A DNA stretch of 64,000 nucleotides from Flavobacterium sp. RSP15. Its GTDB lineage: Bacteria; Bacteroidota; Bacteroidia; Flavobacteriales; Flavobacteriaceae. The position numbers were made by a program, and so were the translations under genes. The stretch is from contig NZ_RYDL01000001.1 of the NCBI RefSeq assembly GCF_003968755.1, positions 248,001 to 312,000 on the forward strand, written 5' to 3'. Below are positions 45,141-53,932 of the stretch, piece after piece. Within the stretch, counting starts at the first letter, position 1, and every line of letters starts with the position of its first letter. Below the pieces are notes generated by a model that searched no databases, was not told where the DNA came from, and saw only the letters and a list, made by a program, of their open reading frames with translations.

Positions 45141-47684
45141 ATGACTAAATTGTTCAACATCATATCTCTATTCCTTTTCTCCATGATAGCCTTTTCTGCT
45201 ACTGCACAAGAGGAAGATTGCGATGATGTTTTAGTGCTGCTTCAGGTAAAATACATTGGTGCTACCGAAATTTCCTCGGTAATATGCGGATCTAAAGTCT
45301 ATCTTTCGGTATCCGAAGTTTTGGATTATATTAAAATACGAAATATACCCAATTCTAATTTTACAACTATTGAAGGTTTTTTTATTAATCAAAATAACAC
45401 CTTCAAAATTGACCAAAACACCAACACCATTAGCTACAAAGAGGAAGTTTTTACCCTGAAATCAAGTGATTTTATTCGTACCAAAACAAATTTATTTTTA
45501 AACGCTTCTTATTTCAATCAAATATTTGGGCTCGAAAATAATTTTAGCTTTAGGAGTTTATCCGTTGAAATGGTATCAAAACTCGAACTTCCCGCCATTA
45601 GACAAGCCCGATTGCTAGAAATCCGCGATAACATCAACAAAATGAAAATGGAATTTAAAGCGGACACAACTATCGTACGTGACAAACCACTACTTCATTT
45701 TGGAACAGCTAATTGGGCTGTTAATACCATACAACAATCTGAAGGAAGTCATTCAGAACGATTACTCCTCAATTTAGGCGGCATTGTAGCTGGAGGTGAA
45801 TTGACCACTTTGCTAAATTACACCAGCAACCAACCCTTAGTGGCCAAAAACCAGTTTTATCGATGGCGCTATGTGAACAATGAAAACAAATATATTAAGC
45901 AGTTCACTTTAGGAAAAATTTCAGCTCCTTCCAAAGCGACAATTTTGTTTCCCATTATCGGAGCTCAGATCACGAATGCCTCTACCCAAATCCGAAAATC
46001 TTTTGGCACGTATATCTTGAGCGATCATACCCAGGCCAATTGGACGGTGGAACTCTACATCAACAATGTATTAATCGATTATCTCCAGGCAGATGCCAAC
46101 GGTTTCTTTTCGTTCAACGTTCCTTTAATGTACGGTCGTACCGAAGTTACACTCCGATATTATGGACCTTGGGGCGAAGAGCAGTTATTTAGCAATCAAT
46201 TCGTAGTTCCGGCTCTTTTCCTTCCAAAAAAGGAGGTAGAATACACGATCAGTTCTGGGATTATTGAGGATGGCAGAGGCAGTATTTTTACCAGTGCAAA
46301 AGTAAATTATGGACTTTCTAATCACGTCACTTTGGGAGGTGGACTAGAATATGTATCCTCATTAGAATCAAATAAAAGTATTCCGTTTTTGAATTCATCC
46401 TTTCGACTCTCGTCTCAATTATTTCTTATGGCAAGCTATTATTCAAAAGTGCTGTATGATCTCAATTTGAATTATACGACACCCAAAAACCTTCGTTTTG
46501 ACTTTGATTATAGTAAATACGATAAGAACCAACAAGCCGTTCGATTCAATTATTCCGAAATGCGGAAAGCAAGTATTTCCATGCCACATCGCAGTTCTTT
46601 TTTTTCGGGAACTTCCCGATTTACCATTCAAGAAAACCTATTTAGTACCACTAAATTTACCACTTCTGAATTTTTACTCTCGGGAAATTCATTTGGATTT
46701 AATTTTAATTTTACCACCAATGCCTTTTTTACCAAAAACCAAAAACCATCAGTATACAGCAATATTTCTACCTCATTCCAACTTCCTAAAAGATTTGTCC
46801 TTGTTCCCCAATTTCGCTATGGATATGATGCCAATGCCATGACGACATTGCAAACACAATTGAGAAAGCCAATTTTTAAAAAAGGCTATATTCAAGCCTC
46901 TTTAGATTATAATTTTAAGAATCAAAACAGTAGTTTTCAAATTAGTTTTACACATAATTTCGATCATATCAATACTGGATTTTCAAGTGTTTTTTATAAA
47001 AATAGTGCTTCTTTTTCGCAATCCGCCAGCGGAAGCTTAATCTTCGAACCCCAAGCTAATTTTGTACGTTTTAATAACCAAATAAGTGTGGGCAAAGCGA
47101 GTGTAAAATTTGTTCCGTTTTTAGACATCAACGGAAATGGAAAAAAAGAGGCCAAAGAACCTCTGGTAAAAGGAGTCCAGATCATAGTAATGGGCGGTGA
47201 CCGTCAGCTCGTTAATCCCGATGGCACCACCATTATAACCGGATTAGAACCCTATATTAATAATTATGTGGAACTTAATACCGCCAAAGTTAATTCTATT
47301 GCTTGGCGCATAAATAACAAAACTTTAAATTGTACACTAAATCCCAATCAATTAAAAATAATTGAAATTCCGGTTGTGGTTGTGGGAGAAGTTTCCGGAA
47401 TGGTGTATCGAAAAGAAAATGAGCAACTTCTGGGAACTGGAGGTCTAAAAGTCGCAATCTATGATTTACACGATACATTAATCGCCAGTATTCTTTCGGA
47501 ACCCGATGGTTATTTTAGTTATTTGGGTTTAAAATCGGGACAATATGTTGCGAAAATGGATTCACTTCAATTGGAAAATTTACAGATAAAGGCAAGTCCC
47601 TCCTACCAGACTTTTGAAATCGATAATGGTATCGATGGTGCTTTTATAGATACTTTGGAATTTGTACTCGAAAAAACAAAATAA
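45141..47684 (+). CDS. FimD-like outer-membrane usher
   Basis: An 847-residue exported protein (signal to about SATA-QEE, residue 22). Around residues 285-345 is the usher plug-like domain: TVELYINNVLIDYLQAD and NVPLMYGRTEVTLRYYGPWG. Long alternating strands through about residue 640 fit a 24-strand barrel. Then FVPFLDINGNGKKEAKEPLV (about 660) is the C-terminal repeat-like module, followed by a carboxypeptidase-regulatory-like fold (GEVSGMVYRKENEQL). Length matches ushers (about 800-880). With the DUF4402 protein and chaperone it completes a minimal secretion system for surface fibres. Confidence 0.78.
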   Translation: MTKLFNIISLFLFSMIAFSATAQEEDCDDVLVLLQVKYIGATEISSVICGSKVYLSVSEVLDYIKIRNIPNSNFTTIEGFFINQNNTFKIDQNTNTISYKEEVFTLKSSDFIRTKTNLFLNASYFNQIFGLENNFSFRSLSVEMVSKLELPAIRQARLLEIRDNINKMKMEFKADTTIVRDKPLLHFGTANWAVNTIQQSEGSHSERLLLNLGGIVAGGELTTLLNYTSNQPLVAKNQFYRWRYVNNENKYIKQFTLGKISAPSKATILFPIIGAQITNASTQIRKSFGTYILSDHTQANWTVELYINNVLIDYLQADANGFFSFNVPLMYGRTEVTLRYYGPWGEEQLFSNQFVVPALFLPKKEVEYTISSGIIEDGRGSIFTSAKVNYGLSNHVTLGGGLEYVSSLESNKSIPFLNSSFRLSSQLFLMASYYSKVLYDLNLNYTTPKNLRFDFDYSKYDKNQQAVRFNYSEMRKASISMPHRSSFFSGTSRFTIQENLFSTTKFTTSEFLLSGNSFGFNFNFTTNAFFTKNQKPSVYSNISTSFQLPKRFVLVPQFRYGYDANAMTTLQTQLRKPIFKKGYIQASLDYNFKNQNSSFQISFTHNFDHINTGFSSVFYKNSASFSQSASGSLIFEPQANFVRFNNQISVGKASVKFVPFLDINGNGKKEAKEPLVKGVQIIVMGGDRQLVNPDGTTIITGLEPYINNYVELNTAKVNSIAWRINNKTLNCTLNPNQLKIIEIPVVVVGEVSGMVYRKENEQLLGTGGLKVAIYDLHDTLIASILSEPDGYFSYLGLKSGQYVAKMDSLQLENLQIKASPSYQTFEIDNGIDGAFIDTLEFVLEKTK

Positions 47685-47803
47685 GTAGATCTACATAATC
47701 TTTACCGGCGTCATACGAGAAGAATCCCCAATAACTTGTATTCAAAAAAGAGCCAAAAATTTTAAGCAAGTCGTTTAGTGTGTTCATAGCTATTTTTTTA
47801 CCT

Positions 47804-47855
47804 CAAATTCGCAAATTATATACTTTCAAATTAAATAGAAAAATTTGCGAATTTG
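47804..47855. terminator. bidirectional terminator between usher and helicase genes
   Basis: CAAATTCGCAAATT pairs perfectly with AATTTGCGAATTTG (14 pairs) across a 24-base loop, between convergent stops at 47684 and 47871. Poly-T is weak, so termination may depend on the stem. Confidence 0.65.
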
Positions 47856-47870
47856 CGGTTATTTTTAGAT

Positions 47871-49292
47871 TTACTCCACAAAATTCTCATCTTTAAATCC
47901 GATCAAATATAATTTGTTTTTGGCTCGGGTCATTGCGGTATACAACCACCGAATGTAATCTCTGTTGATGCCGTCCGGCAAATACGGTTGTTCTATAAAA
48001 ACGGTATTCCATTGCCCACCTTGTGATTTATGACAGGTTATGGCATACGAGAATTTTACTTGTAAGCCGTTGAAATATTCGTTGGCTTTTACTTTTTGGA
48101 ATTGATTGAATTTTGTTTGACCTTCGTAATCCTTCAGCACTTCCTGATACAATCGGTTGGATTCTTCATAGGTTAATGATGGCGATTCGCTTTTTATGGT
48201 GTCCAATAACAATACTGTTTCAAACGGGATCTGATTGGGATAATCAATCATTCTGATTTTTACTTTGGCAAACTTAAAACCATACAATTCTTTGATATTG
48301 AAAATTTCCAACACTTCGATAATATCACCATTGGCAATAAAACCTGCTTCATCAGAATCTTTTAACCAGAAATAATTATTTTTCACCACCATCAGAAAAT
48401 CACCTGTAGAAAGTTCGCTTTCTTTATCCAGAATTTTGGTTCTAATTTGTTCATTATATTGATTCGCTCTTTTATTGGAACGAACAATAAAAGCAGTATC
48501 TTCAATGCTATAATTACTGTAGGCAGAATTGATGGCGTCCTGAATATCATAGCCATCGGTCAACCGAACTATATCTTTGAATTTTTTAACATCAAATCTG
48601 AATTCAGTTATAAAAGAATCCTTCAATAGTTCTCGAAGTTCCGTCGCATTGTGCAAAATTCCCGAATTTTCTTCCTGACGCATCACTTCGTCCAACTCAA
48701 TATATTCGACTTCTTTATCGTAGTTAATACTTAATGTTTGAATGTCTAATGCGGGACTGATATCTAAATTTACCGGCGGTAATTGAGCCGTATCTCCCAG
48801 AAGAATCATCTTGCAATTAGTTCCTGAATACACATAGGAAATCAAATCATCAAGTAGAGAACCATTTTCATAAAGCTTAGAATCGGAATTGGTGTCCGAT
48901 ATCATCGAAGCTTCATCAACAATAAAAATCGTGTTGGTGTGTTTGTTTTGTTGCAAGGTAAATGAAACGCCACCTCCGGAAGATTTCTTAGGAAAATAGA
49001 TTTTTTTATGAATTGTAAAAGCTGGTTTATCGGAATAATTAGCAATCACTTTTGCCGCACGCCCTGTTGGCGCTAATAAAACATACTTTTTATTGATTTC
49101 TACTAAACTATTTACAATCGTAGATATTACTGTAGTTTTTCCGGTTCCCGCATATCCTTTTAAAACAAAAATGGTATCGTTATGCGTGTCCGTTAAAAAA
49201 ACAGCTATTTTTTGAAAAAAAATATCCTGTTTGTATGTCGGTTGAAAAGGAAATTTTTTTTGTAAAAGACTATAAAAAGAGGAGGAATTCAT
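47871..49292 (-). CDS. RecD/PIF1-like superfamily 1B helicase
   Basis: A 473-residue ATP-dependent DNA helicase. Walker A is LKGYAGTGKTTVIST, Walker B is FIVDEASMISD, LLGDTAQLPP is the Q-like motif III, and the last part has CHKSQGGQWNTVF and YTAMTRAKNKLYLIG. It resembles RecD2-type helicases and the helicase part of exonuclease V, but RecB and RecC genes are not present, so it is likely a stand-alone repair helicase. It is convergent with the usher gene and divergent from the DUF3822 gene. Confidence 0.88.
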   Translation of the reverse strand: MNSSSFYSLLQKKFPFQPTYKQDIFFQKIAVFLTDTHNDTIFVLKGYAGTGKTTVISTIVNSLVEINKKYVLLAPTGRAAKVIANYSDKPAFTIHKKIYFPKKSSGGGVSFTLQQNKHTNTIFIVDEASMISDTNSDSKLYENGSLLDDLISYVYSGTNCKMILLGDTAQLPPVNLDISPALDIQTLSINYDKEVEYIELDEVMRQEENSGILHNATELRELLKDSFITEFRFDVKKFKDIVRLTDGYDIQDAINSAYSNYSIEDTAFIVRSNKRANQYNEQIRTKILDKESELSTGDFLMVVKNNYFWLKDSDEAGFIANGDIIEVLEIFNIKELYGFKFAKVKIRMIDYPNQIPFETVLLLDTIKSESPSLTYEESNRLYQEVLKDYEGQTKFNQFQKVKANEYFNGLQVKFSYAITCHKSQGGQWNTVFIEQPYLPDGINRDYIRWLYTAMTRAKNKLYLIGFKDENFVE

Positions 49293-49328
49293 TTGGTATA
49301 ATTTACATGCAAGGTAGAGAATGTTTTT

Positions 49329-49414
49329 TCAATTTCAATGTCAATAGCAATTTCAATTTTCAATTATTACTATTGATTTTGGCCATTGACATTGCAATTG
49401 ATATTGTTATTGAT
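49329..49414. repeat. hexamer repeat forming a large hairpin
   Basis: About six CAATNN words (CAATTT, CAATGT, CAATAG...) followed by about six NNATTG words (ATTGAC, ATTGCA, ATTGAT...). The two halves are reverse complements in pattern and can fold into a long imperfect hairpin, in the gap upstream of DUF3822. Related CAATRN words occur in dnaX (53988-54020). Confidence 0.7.
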
Positions 49415-49459
49415 TTTAAAATTTGTAAGTTTGCGTTGTTTAGAAAAAGCAATCTTATT

Positions 49460-50266
49460 ATGAACATAGTCGAAAAAAATTATAAAAAACTTTCCATTCA
49501 AGTTTCATTGAAGGGACTTTCTTTTTGTACATTTGATATGCTGAACAACACTGTTATTTCATTCAATGAGATACATTTTGATCCATTTGACACCACTACC
49601 AAAATTGAAGATTTGTTTGCCAATGCCTTTCAGAATTATCCAGAATTAAAGGATACCTATGACGCCGTTCTAGTGATCCACAACAACAATCTTTCTACGT
49701 TTGTACCTACAGCAATTTTTGATGAAAACTTTTTAGGAAGTTACTTACAATACAATACAAAGGTTTTTGAAACTGATTTTTTTGCGTTTGATGATATACC
49801 AAACTATCAAATGAATGCCGTTTATATTCCATACGTAAATATCAATAATTTTTTTATTGACCAGTTTGGCTCTTTCGATTACAAGCATGCTAATAGTATT
49901 TTAGTTTCGAAACTTTTGGTTGTCTCCAAAAACATTGACCAAAAAAAGATGTTTATTCACTTCAATTCGGGTCATTTTGAAATTATTGTGGTTCAAAACC
50001 AAAAATTATTGCTTTTCAATTCTTTTGAATACAACACACCTGAAGATTTCATGTATTACATCTTATTCACAGCCGAACAATTGAATTTAAATCCCGAGAA
50101 TTTTCCATTGGAACTAATCGGAAATATTGATACTGAAAGTGATTATTTCAAAATAGCTTACAAATACATTCGCAACGTTTCCCTAATTGAGGTAGAGGAT
50201 TTGCGATGGAACAATTATTTTTCTGAGGCCGAAAACAGAAATCATTTTATACTTTTCAACTCATGA
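49460..50266 (+). CDS. DUF3822 family protein
   Basis: A 268-residue protein from ATG 49460 (MNIVEKNYKKLSIQVSL); the longer frame from 49235 translates the repeat region and is not protein-like. The fold resembles the actin-like ATPase superfamily with a split domain (LSIQVSLKGLSFCTFD, then KKMFIHFNSGHFEIIVV), as noted for DUF3822. Function is unknown. It is coupled to rsmD by a 4-base overlap (ATGA), an arrangement I know as typical in Flavobacteriaceae. Confidence 0.82.
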   Translation: MNIVEKNYKKLSIQVSLKGLSFCTFDMLNNTVISFNEIHFDPFDTTTKIEDLFANAFQNYPELKDTYDAVLVIHNNNLSTFVPTAIFDENFLGSYLQYNTKVFETDFFAFDDIPNYQMNAVYIPYVNINNFFIDQFGSFDYKHANSILVSKLLVVSKNIDQKKMFIHFNSGHFEIIVVQNQKLLLFNSFEYNTPEDFMYYILFTAEQLNLNPENFPLELIGNIDTESDYFKIAYKYIRNVSLIEVEDLRWNNYFSEAENRNHFILFNS

Positions 50267-50856
50267 GAATCATTTCAGGAAAATACAAAGGAAGACGCAT
50301 TTTTCCGCCAAAAGGACTCCCAGTTCGTCCCACAACCGATATGTCTAAAGAAGCATTATTCAATGTTTTAAACAACCATTTCAGTTTTGAAGGACTAAAA
50401 ATATTAGATTTATTCTCCGGAACCGGGAATATCAGTTTCGAGTTTGCCTCTCGTGGCAGCACCCCAATTACCTCTGTTGATGCGGATTTTGGTTGTGTAA
50501 AATTCATCAAACAAGTGGCAACCGAATATGATTTTAATATAGCTGCTACAAAAAGTGATGTTTTTACCTATTTAGAACGGTGTAAAACTTCGTACGATAT
50601 CATTTTTGCAGATCCGCCTTATGCATTAGACCAGAATACTTTTGAAAAAATTGTGTCATTGATTTTTGAAAAAGAACTGCTCAATGAAGAGGGAATGATG
50701 GTAATTGAACATTCTAAATATACCAAACTGGACCACATGATTCACTTTTCATTTAAAAAAAGTTATGGTGGTTCCATTTTTAGTTTCTTCGAAATCGGCT
50801 CCGGTGAAGAAGATTCTGAAAACGAATCAGACCAAAACGATAGTGACGAAGAATAA
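50263..50856 (+). CDS. rsmD: 16S rRNA (guanine966-N2)-methyltransferase
   Basis: A 197-residue class I methyltransferase. S-adenosylmethionine motif I is ILDLFSGTGNISFEFASRG, and the catalytic motif is IIFADPPYALD. The start MRIISGKYKGRRI is characteristic of RsmD. An acidic tail (GEEDSENESDQNDSDEE) of about 20 residues follows the core and is longer than usual. It is preceded by DUF3822 with a 4-base overlap. Confidence 0.93.
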   Translation: MRIISGKYKGRRIFPPKGLPVRPTTDMSKEALFNVLNNHFSFEGLKILDLFSGTGNISFEFASRGSTPITSVDADFGCVKFIKQVATEYDFNIAATKSDVFTYLERCKTSYDIIFADPPYALDQNTFEKIVSLIFEKELLNEEGMMVIEHSKYTKLDHMIHFSFKKSYGGSIFSFFEIGSGEEDSENESDQNDSDEE

Positions 50857-50871
50857 TTCAGGATCCGATTT

Positions 50872-51795
50872 TTAAGACAATTGCTCCAATATTTGCTTAT
50901 ATATTGGAGTATCAACCCCGTATTTCAAACCTTCATTAACTACATATTCCGTCAAGGAACCCACTTCCGTTTTATTCCCTGCTAATAGATCTCTGTGCAT
51001 GGATGATGTATTGTCCTGTGGGGACTTCTCTAATTTAGCAATAGTTTGAGCAACAATGTCAATTGGCATCGCTAATCCTTTTGCTAAAGCAACAGCAGAA
51101 ATCTCGTTTAATAATGAACTATAAACTGCCTTATTTTCAGGATTATTTAAAATTCCGCCAATGTTTTGGTTCAAATATGAAGTTGCTGAAGCCAGAGCTG
51201 AAATAAAAATAAACTTTTCCCAAATCGTTTCTTCTATATTTTCAACAAGATAACTTTCGATATTTGCTTTTTCGAAGATAGATTGTAATTCCTTTAATTT
51301 AGAAACTGGAGCGTTTTGTGAACCAAAGAATAATTTTTCATAAGTACCAATTTTTTTGATCGCACCGGGAGCAACAATCATCGAAACAATATACACACAA
51401 CCCTGTAAAATATCATTTTCAGGAAATAGTATTTGTATGCGTGTCGTGGCATCAACGCCATTATATAAAGGAAGAATTACCGTATTTGGAGTGATACAGT
51501 TTTTTATAGATTCAAAACTTTTTTCGATATCATAGGTTTTAGTGGCGCAAATAAGGTAATCCAGCTCCCCAATTTCTTCTGGATCGTTAGAAACTAAACT
51601 AGGGAAAACAATGGTTTCACTCCCCTCATAAATAATTTTCAATCCTTTTTGGGCTATTGCTTTTTGGGTTTCGCCACGAGCAATAAAGACAATTTCGATT
51701 GCATCCGATTCAGAATAAGCTTTGGCTAATAATCCTCCGAAATAACCGCCTACTCCACCTAATCCTAAAATTCCAATTCGTGTTATCATAAGCAC
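50872..51795 (-). CDS. ketopantoate reductase-like protein (PanE/ApbA family)
   Basis: A 307-residue NAD(P)-binding oxidoreductase. The N-terminal loop GILGLGGVGGYFGGLLA, the middle ICATKTYD, and the C-terminal helical domain (SSMHRDLLAGNKTEVGSL, matching the family's SSMxxDxxxGRxTE-like signature) are visible. Members reduce 2-dehydropantoate in coenzyme A synthesis, but the family has paralogues of other function. Convergent with rsmD (15-base gap). Confidence 0.85.
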   Translation of the reverse strand: MLMITRIGILGLGGVGGYFGGLLAKAYSESDAIEIVFIARGETQKAIAQKGLKIIYEGSETIVFPSLVSNDPEEIGELDYLICATKTYDIEKSFESIKNCITPNTVILPLYNGVDATTRIQILFPENDILQGCVYIVSMIVAPGAIKKIGTYEKLFFGSQNAPVSKLKELQSIFEKANIESYLVENIEETIWEKFIFISALASATSYLNQNIGGILNNPENKAVYSSLLNEISAVALAKGLAMPIDIVAQTIAKLEKSPQDNTSSMHRDLLAGNKTEVGSLTEYVVNEGLKYGVDTPIYKQILEQLS

Positions 51796-51923
51796 TATTT
51801 AAAAAGTAAACCATTAAGGAATTTAGAAAATTAAGCCCTGGAACTTAATGAAAATTAATATCTTAATGGTTTCCTTTTAGATTTCACAATCCTAAATTTT
51901 ATTAAATCTTTTAATAAAAAAAA

Positions 51924-52247
51924 TGCAGACCTATAAGCCGGATTCTGTCTCCGAATCCCGATAGCTATCGGGTCGGAGCCTTATCATTTATCTAGATCCC
52001 GCATTACTGCGTGACTCAAGCTATCTACCCTTCAACAACGGACGAGAAGCCCTTAAATGCTGATATACTTGATATTTCACCGCATAGAGTTTACCTGGTT
52101 TCACTACAGCATTATCTGTACATACTTTCTGTTGCACTTGTCCTAATCCAATTACTTGAACCGACGGGTGTTACCCGCTATGCTTCTCTTTGGTGTCCGG
52201 ACTTTCCTCTCTTTTGATTGCTCAAAACAGCGATAAGGCGGTCTGCG
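51924..52247 (-). ncRNA. rnpB: RNase P RNA, class A type
   Basis: The RNA component of RNase P. On the minus strand the 5' end GCAGACC (52246-52240) pairs with GGTCTGC at the 3' end (51931-51925) as helix P1. The universal core words AGAGGAAAGTCCGGAC (5' half of P4, about 52195-52212) and ACAGAATCCGGCTTATAGG (3' end, about 51930-51948) are present. A -7 box TAATTTTG (52251-52258) sits just upstream. An AT-rich hairpin (about 51896-51920) follows the 3' end. Near the 3' end is a palindromic hairpin with CCCGATAGCTATCGGG (51957-51972). Confidence 0.95.
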
Positions 52248-52370
52248 GTGCAAAATTACAATATTTTTTCATGTATCGCCATTTTAGATTATTTACTTTA
52301 ACATCCTTTTCGCAATGACCTAATAACAAATTAGTTACCTTTATAAGTAACAATAAATCTTTCATTAATC

Positions 52371-52679
52371 ATGAAACCAACGTACCATTATACCACCGTA
52401 ATAGAAGCCTTAGAAGATCTAAAAGAAAAAGGTTTTACTTATGATTTTAATATTCATCAAGATGATATTAAATCTAATCCACATAAATTTGCAGTAAATC
52501 ATGTCTACCGCTATGAAGGTGACACTGATCCTGGCGAAGAATCTGTAGTATATGGAATCAGCTCTGATTCTGGTAAAAAAGGAGTTTTTGTAGCTGGTTT
52601 TTCGGCAAATTCAAATAATGACGCAGCAGTTGTTTTAGAAAAATTATGCATTGAAACCGGTGGACAATCCAAACTTTAG
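52371..52679 (+). CDS. conserved hypothetical protein, about 100 residues
   Basis: A 102-residue soluble protein ([20 protein letters not shown]). Similar short proteins in Bacteroidota are often labelled phosphoribosylpyrophosphate synthetase, but no such motif is present: there is no PRPP-binding loop and the length is far too short. The pattern [24 protein letters not shown] is shared with that group. Function is unknown. Confidence 0.75.
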   Translation: MKPTYHYTTVIEALEDLKEKGFTYDFNIHQDDIKSNPHKFAVNHVYRYEGDTDPGEESVVYGISSDSGKKGVFVAGFSANSNNDAAVVLEKLCIETGGQSKL

Positions 52680-52846
52680 GTAACACATAATATCGTTAAA
52701 AAAAACACTTAAAAATCTGATTTTCTCTTCTATCTGGGCTAGGGAATTTGGGAAATAAAAACCATTTGAAAAATTATAAAATCTTTCAATACTTAAATTT
52801 TTCCATCTTTAAATTAAAACCTATATTTGCTTTCGAATAAAATTCT

Positions 52847-53932
52847 ATGGAACAATTTGTAGTATCGGCCCGTAAATATCGTCCTCAAACATTTAAAGAT
52901 GTTGTAGGACAAAAAGCCATTACCAATACTTTATTGAATGCCATAGAAAGCAATCACTTGGCTTCTGCCCTATTATTCACAGGACCTCGTGGCGTTGGCA
53001 AAACGACATGCGCTCGTATTTTGGCTCGAAAAATAAATCAGCCCGGATACGATGATCCAAATGAAGATTTTGCCTTTAATGTTTTCGAATTAGATGCTGC
53101 ATCAAACAACTCTGTTGATGATATCCGTAATTTGATTGACCAAGTTCGGATCCCGCCACAAACGGGACAATACAAAGTGTATATTATTGATGAGGTTCAC
53201 ATGTTGTCTTCGGCAGCTTTTAATGCTTTCTTGAAAACATTGGAAGAACCGCCAAAACACGCCATTTTTATTTTGGCTACGACCGAAAAACATAAAATTA
53301 TTCCAACGATACTTTCTCGTTGTCAGATATTTGATTTCAAAAGAATTACCGTAAAGGATGCCAAAGAACATCTTGCTGAAGTTGCTGCCAGTCAAGGTGT
53401 AAATTTTGAAGATGACGCTTTGCATATCATTGCTCAAAAAGCTGATGGTGCCATGCGAGATGCGTTGTCTATTTTTGACCGAGTAGTTTCTTTTTGTGGA
53501 AAAGAGTTGACACGTCAGGCCGTTACGGAAAACTTGAATGTGTTGGATTACGAAACCTATATTAATGTAACAGATTTGATTTTGGAAAACAAAATTCCGG
53601 AATTATTAATCGCTTTCAACGAAATTCTTGCCAAAGGATTTGATGCACACCATTTTGTATCCGGATTAGCCTCTCATTTTAGGGATTTACTGGTTTCTAA
53701 AACACCTGCAACTTTATCTTTATTAGAAGTTGGAGAACAAGCACAACAAATGTATGGCGTGCAAGCGCAAAATTGCAGTCAAGATTTTCTCTTGAAAGGA
53801 ATCGAAATAGCAAATGATTGTGATTTAAAGTACAAACTGAGTCAAAATCAACGACTGCTTGTTGAACTTTGCCTTATGCAACTGGCCTCTATCACTTTTG
53901 ATGGAGAAAAAAAAAAGTTGACCAATTTATAA
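52847..53932 (+). CDS. dnaX: DNA polymerase III gamma subunit (zero-frame dnaX product)
   Basis: A 361-residue clamp-loader ATPase. Walker A GPRGVGKTTCARILA, Walker B YIIDEVHMLS, the SRC motif ILSRCQIFDF and the AAA+ lid and collar domain are present. The zinc-binding cysteines of many DnaX proteins are missing between Walker A and B, a known variation. The zero frame ends soon after a run of ten A (53907-53916) with FDGEKKKLTNL. The tau-specific part continues in the -1 frame to 54612. So this is the short gamma product; gamma and tau together would be the normal pair. Confidence 0.88.
   Translation: MEQFVVSARKYRPQTFKDVVGQKAITNTLLNAIESNHLASALLFTGPRGVGKTTCARILARKINQPGYDDPNEDFAFNVFELDAASNNSVDDIRNLIDQVRIPPQTGQYKVYIIDEVHMLSSAAFNAFLKTLEEPPKHAIFILATTEKHKIIPTILSRCQIFDFKRITVKDAKEHLAEVAASQGVNFEDDALHIIAQKADGAMRDALSIFDRVVSFCGKELTRQAVTENLNVLDYETYINVTDLILENKIPELLIAFNEILAKGFDAHHFVSGLASHFRDLLVSKTPATLSLLEVGEQAQQMYGVQAQNCSQDFLLKGIEIANDCDLKYKLSQNQRLLVELCLMQLASITFDGEKKKLTNL

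Noticed and set aside
49235..49459. N-terminal extension of the DUF3822 frame
   Set aside because: It translates the hexamer repeat (alternating I/D and N/F words), and the family begins at ATG 49460.
52011..52217. A 68-codon frame on the + strand
   Set aside because: It lies wholly inside rnpB on the opposite strand and has no protein-like features.
52371..52679. Phosphoribosylpyrophosphate synthetase name used for similar proteins
   Set aside because: The protein is about 100 residues long and has no PRPP-binding motif.
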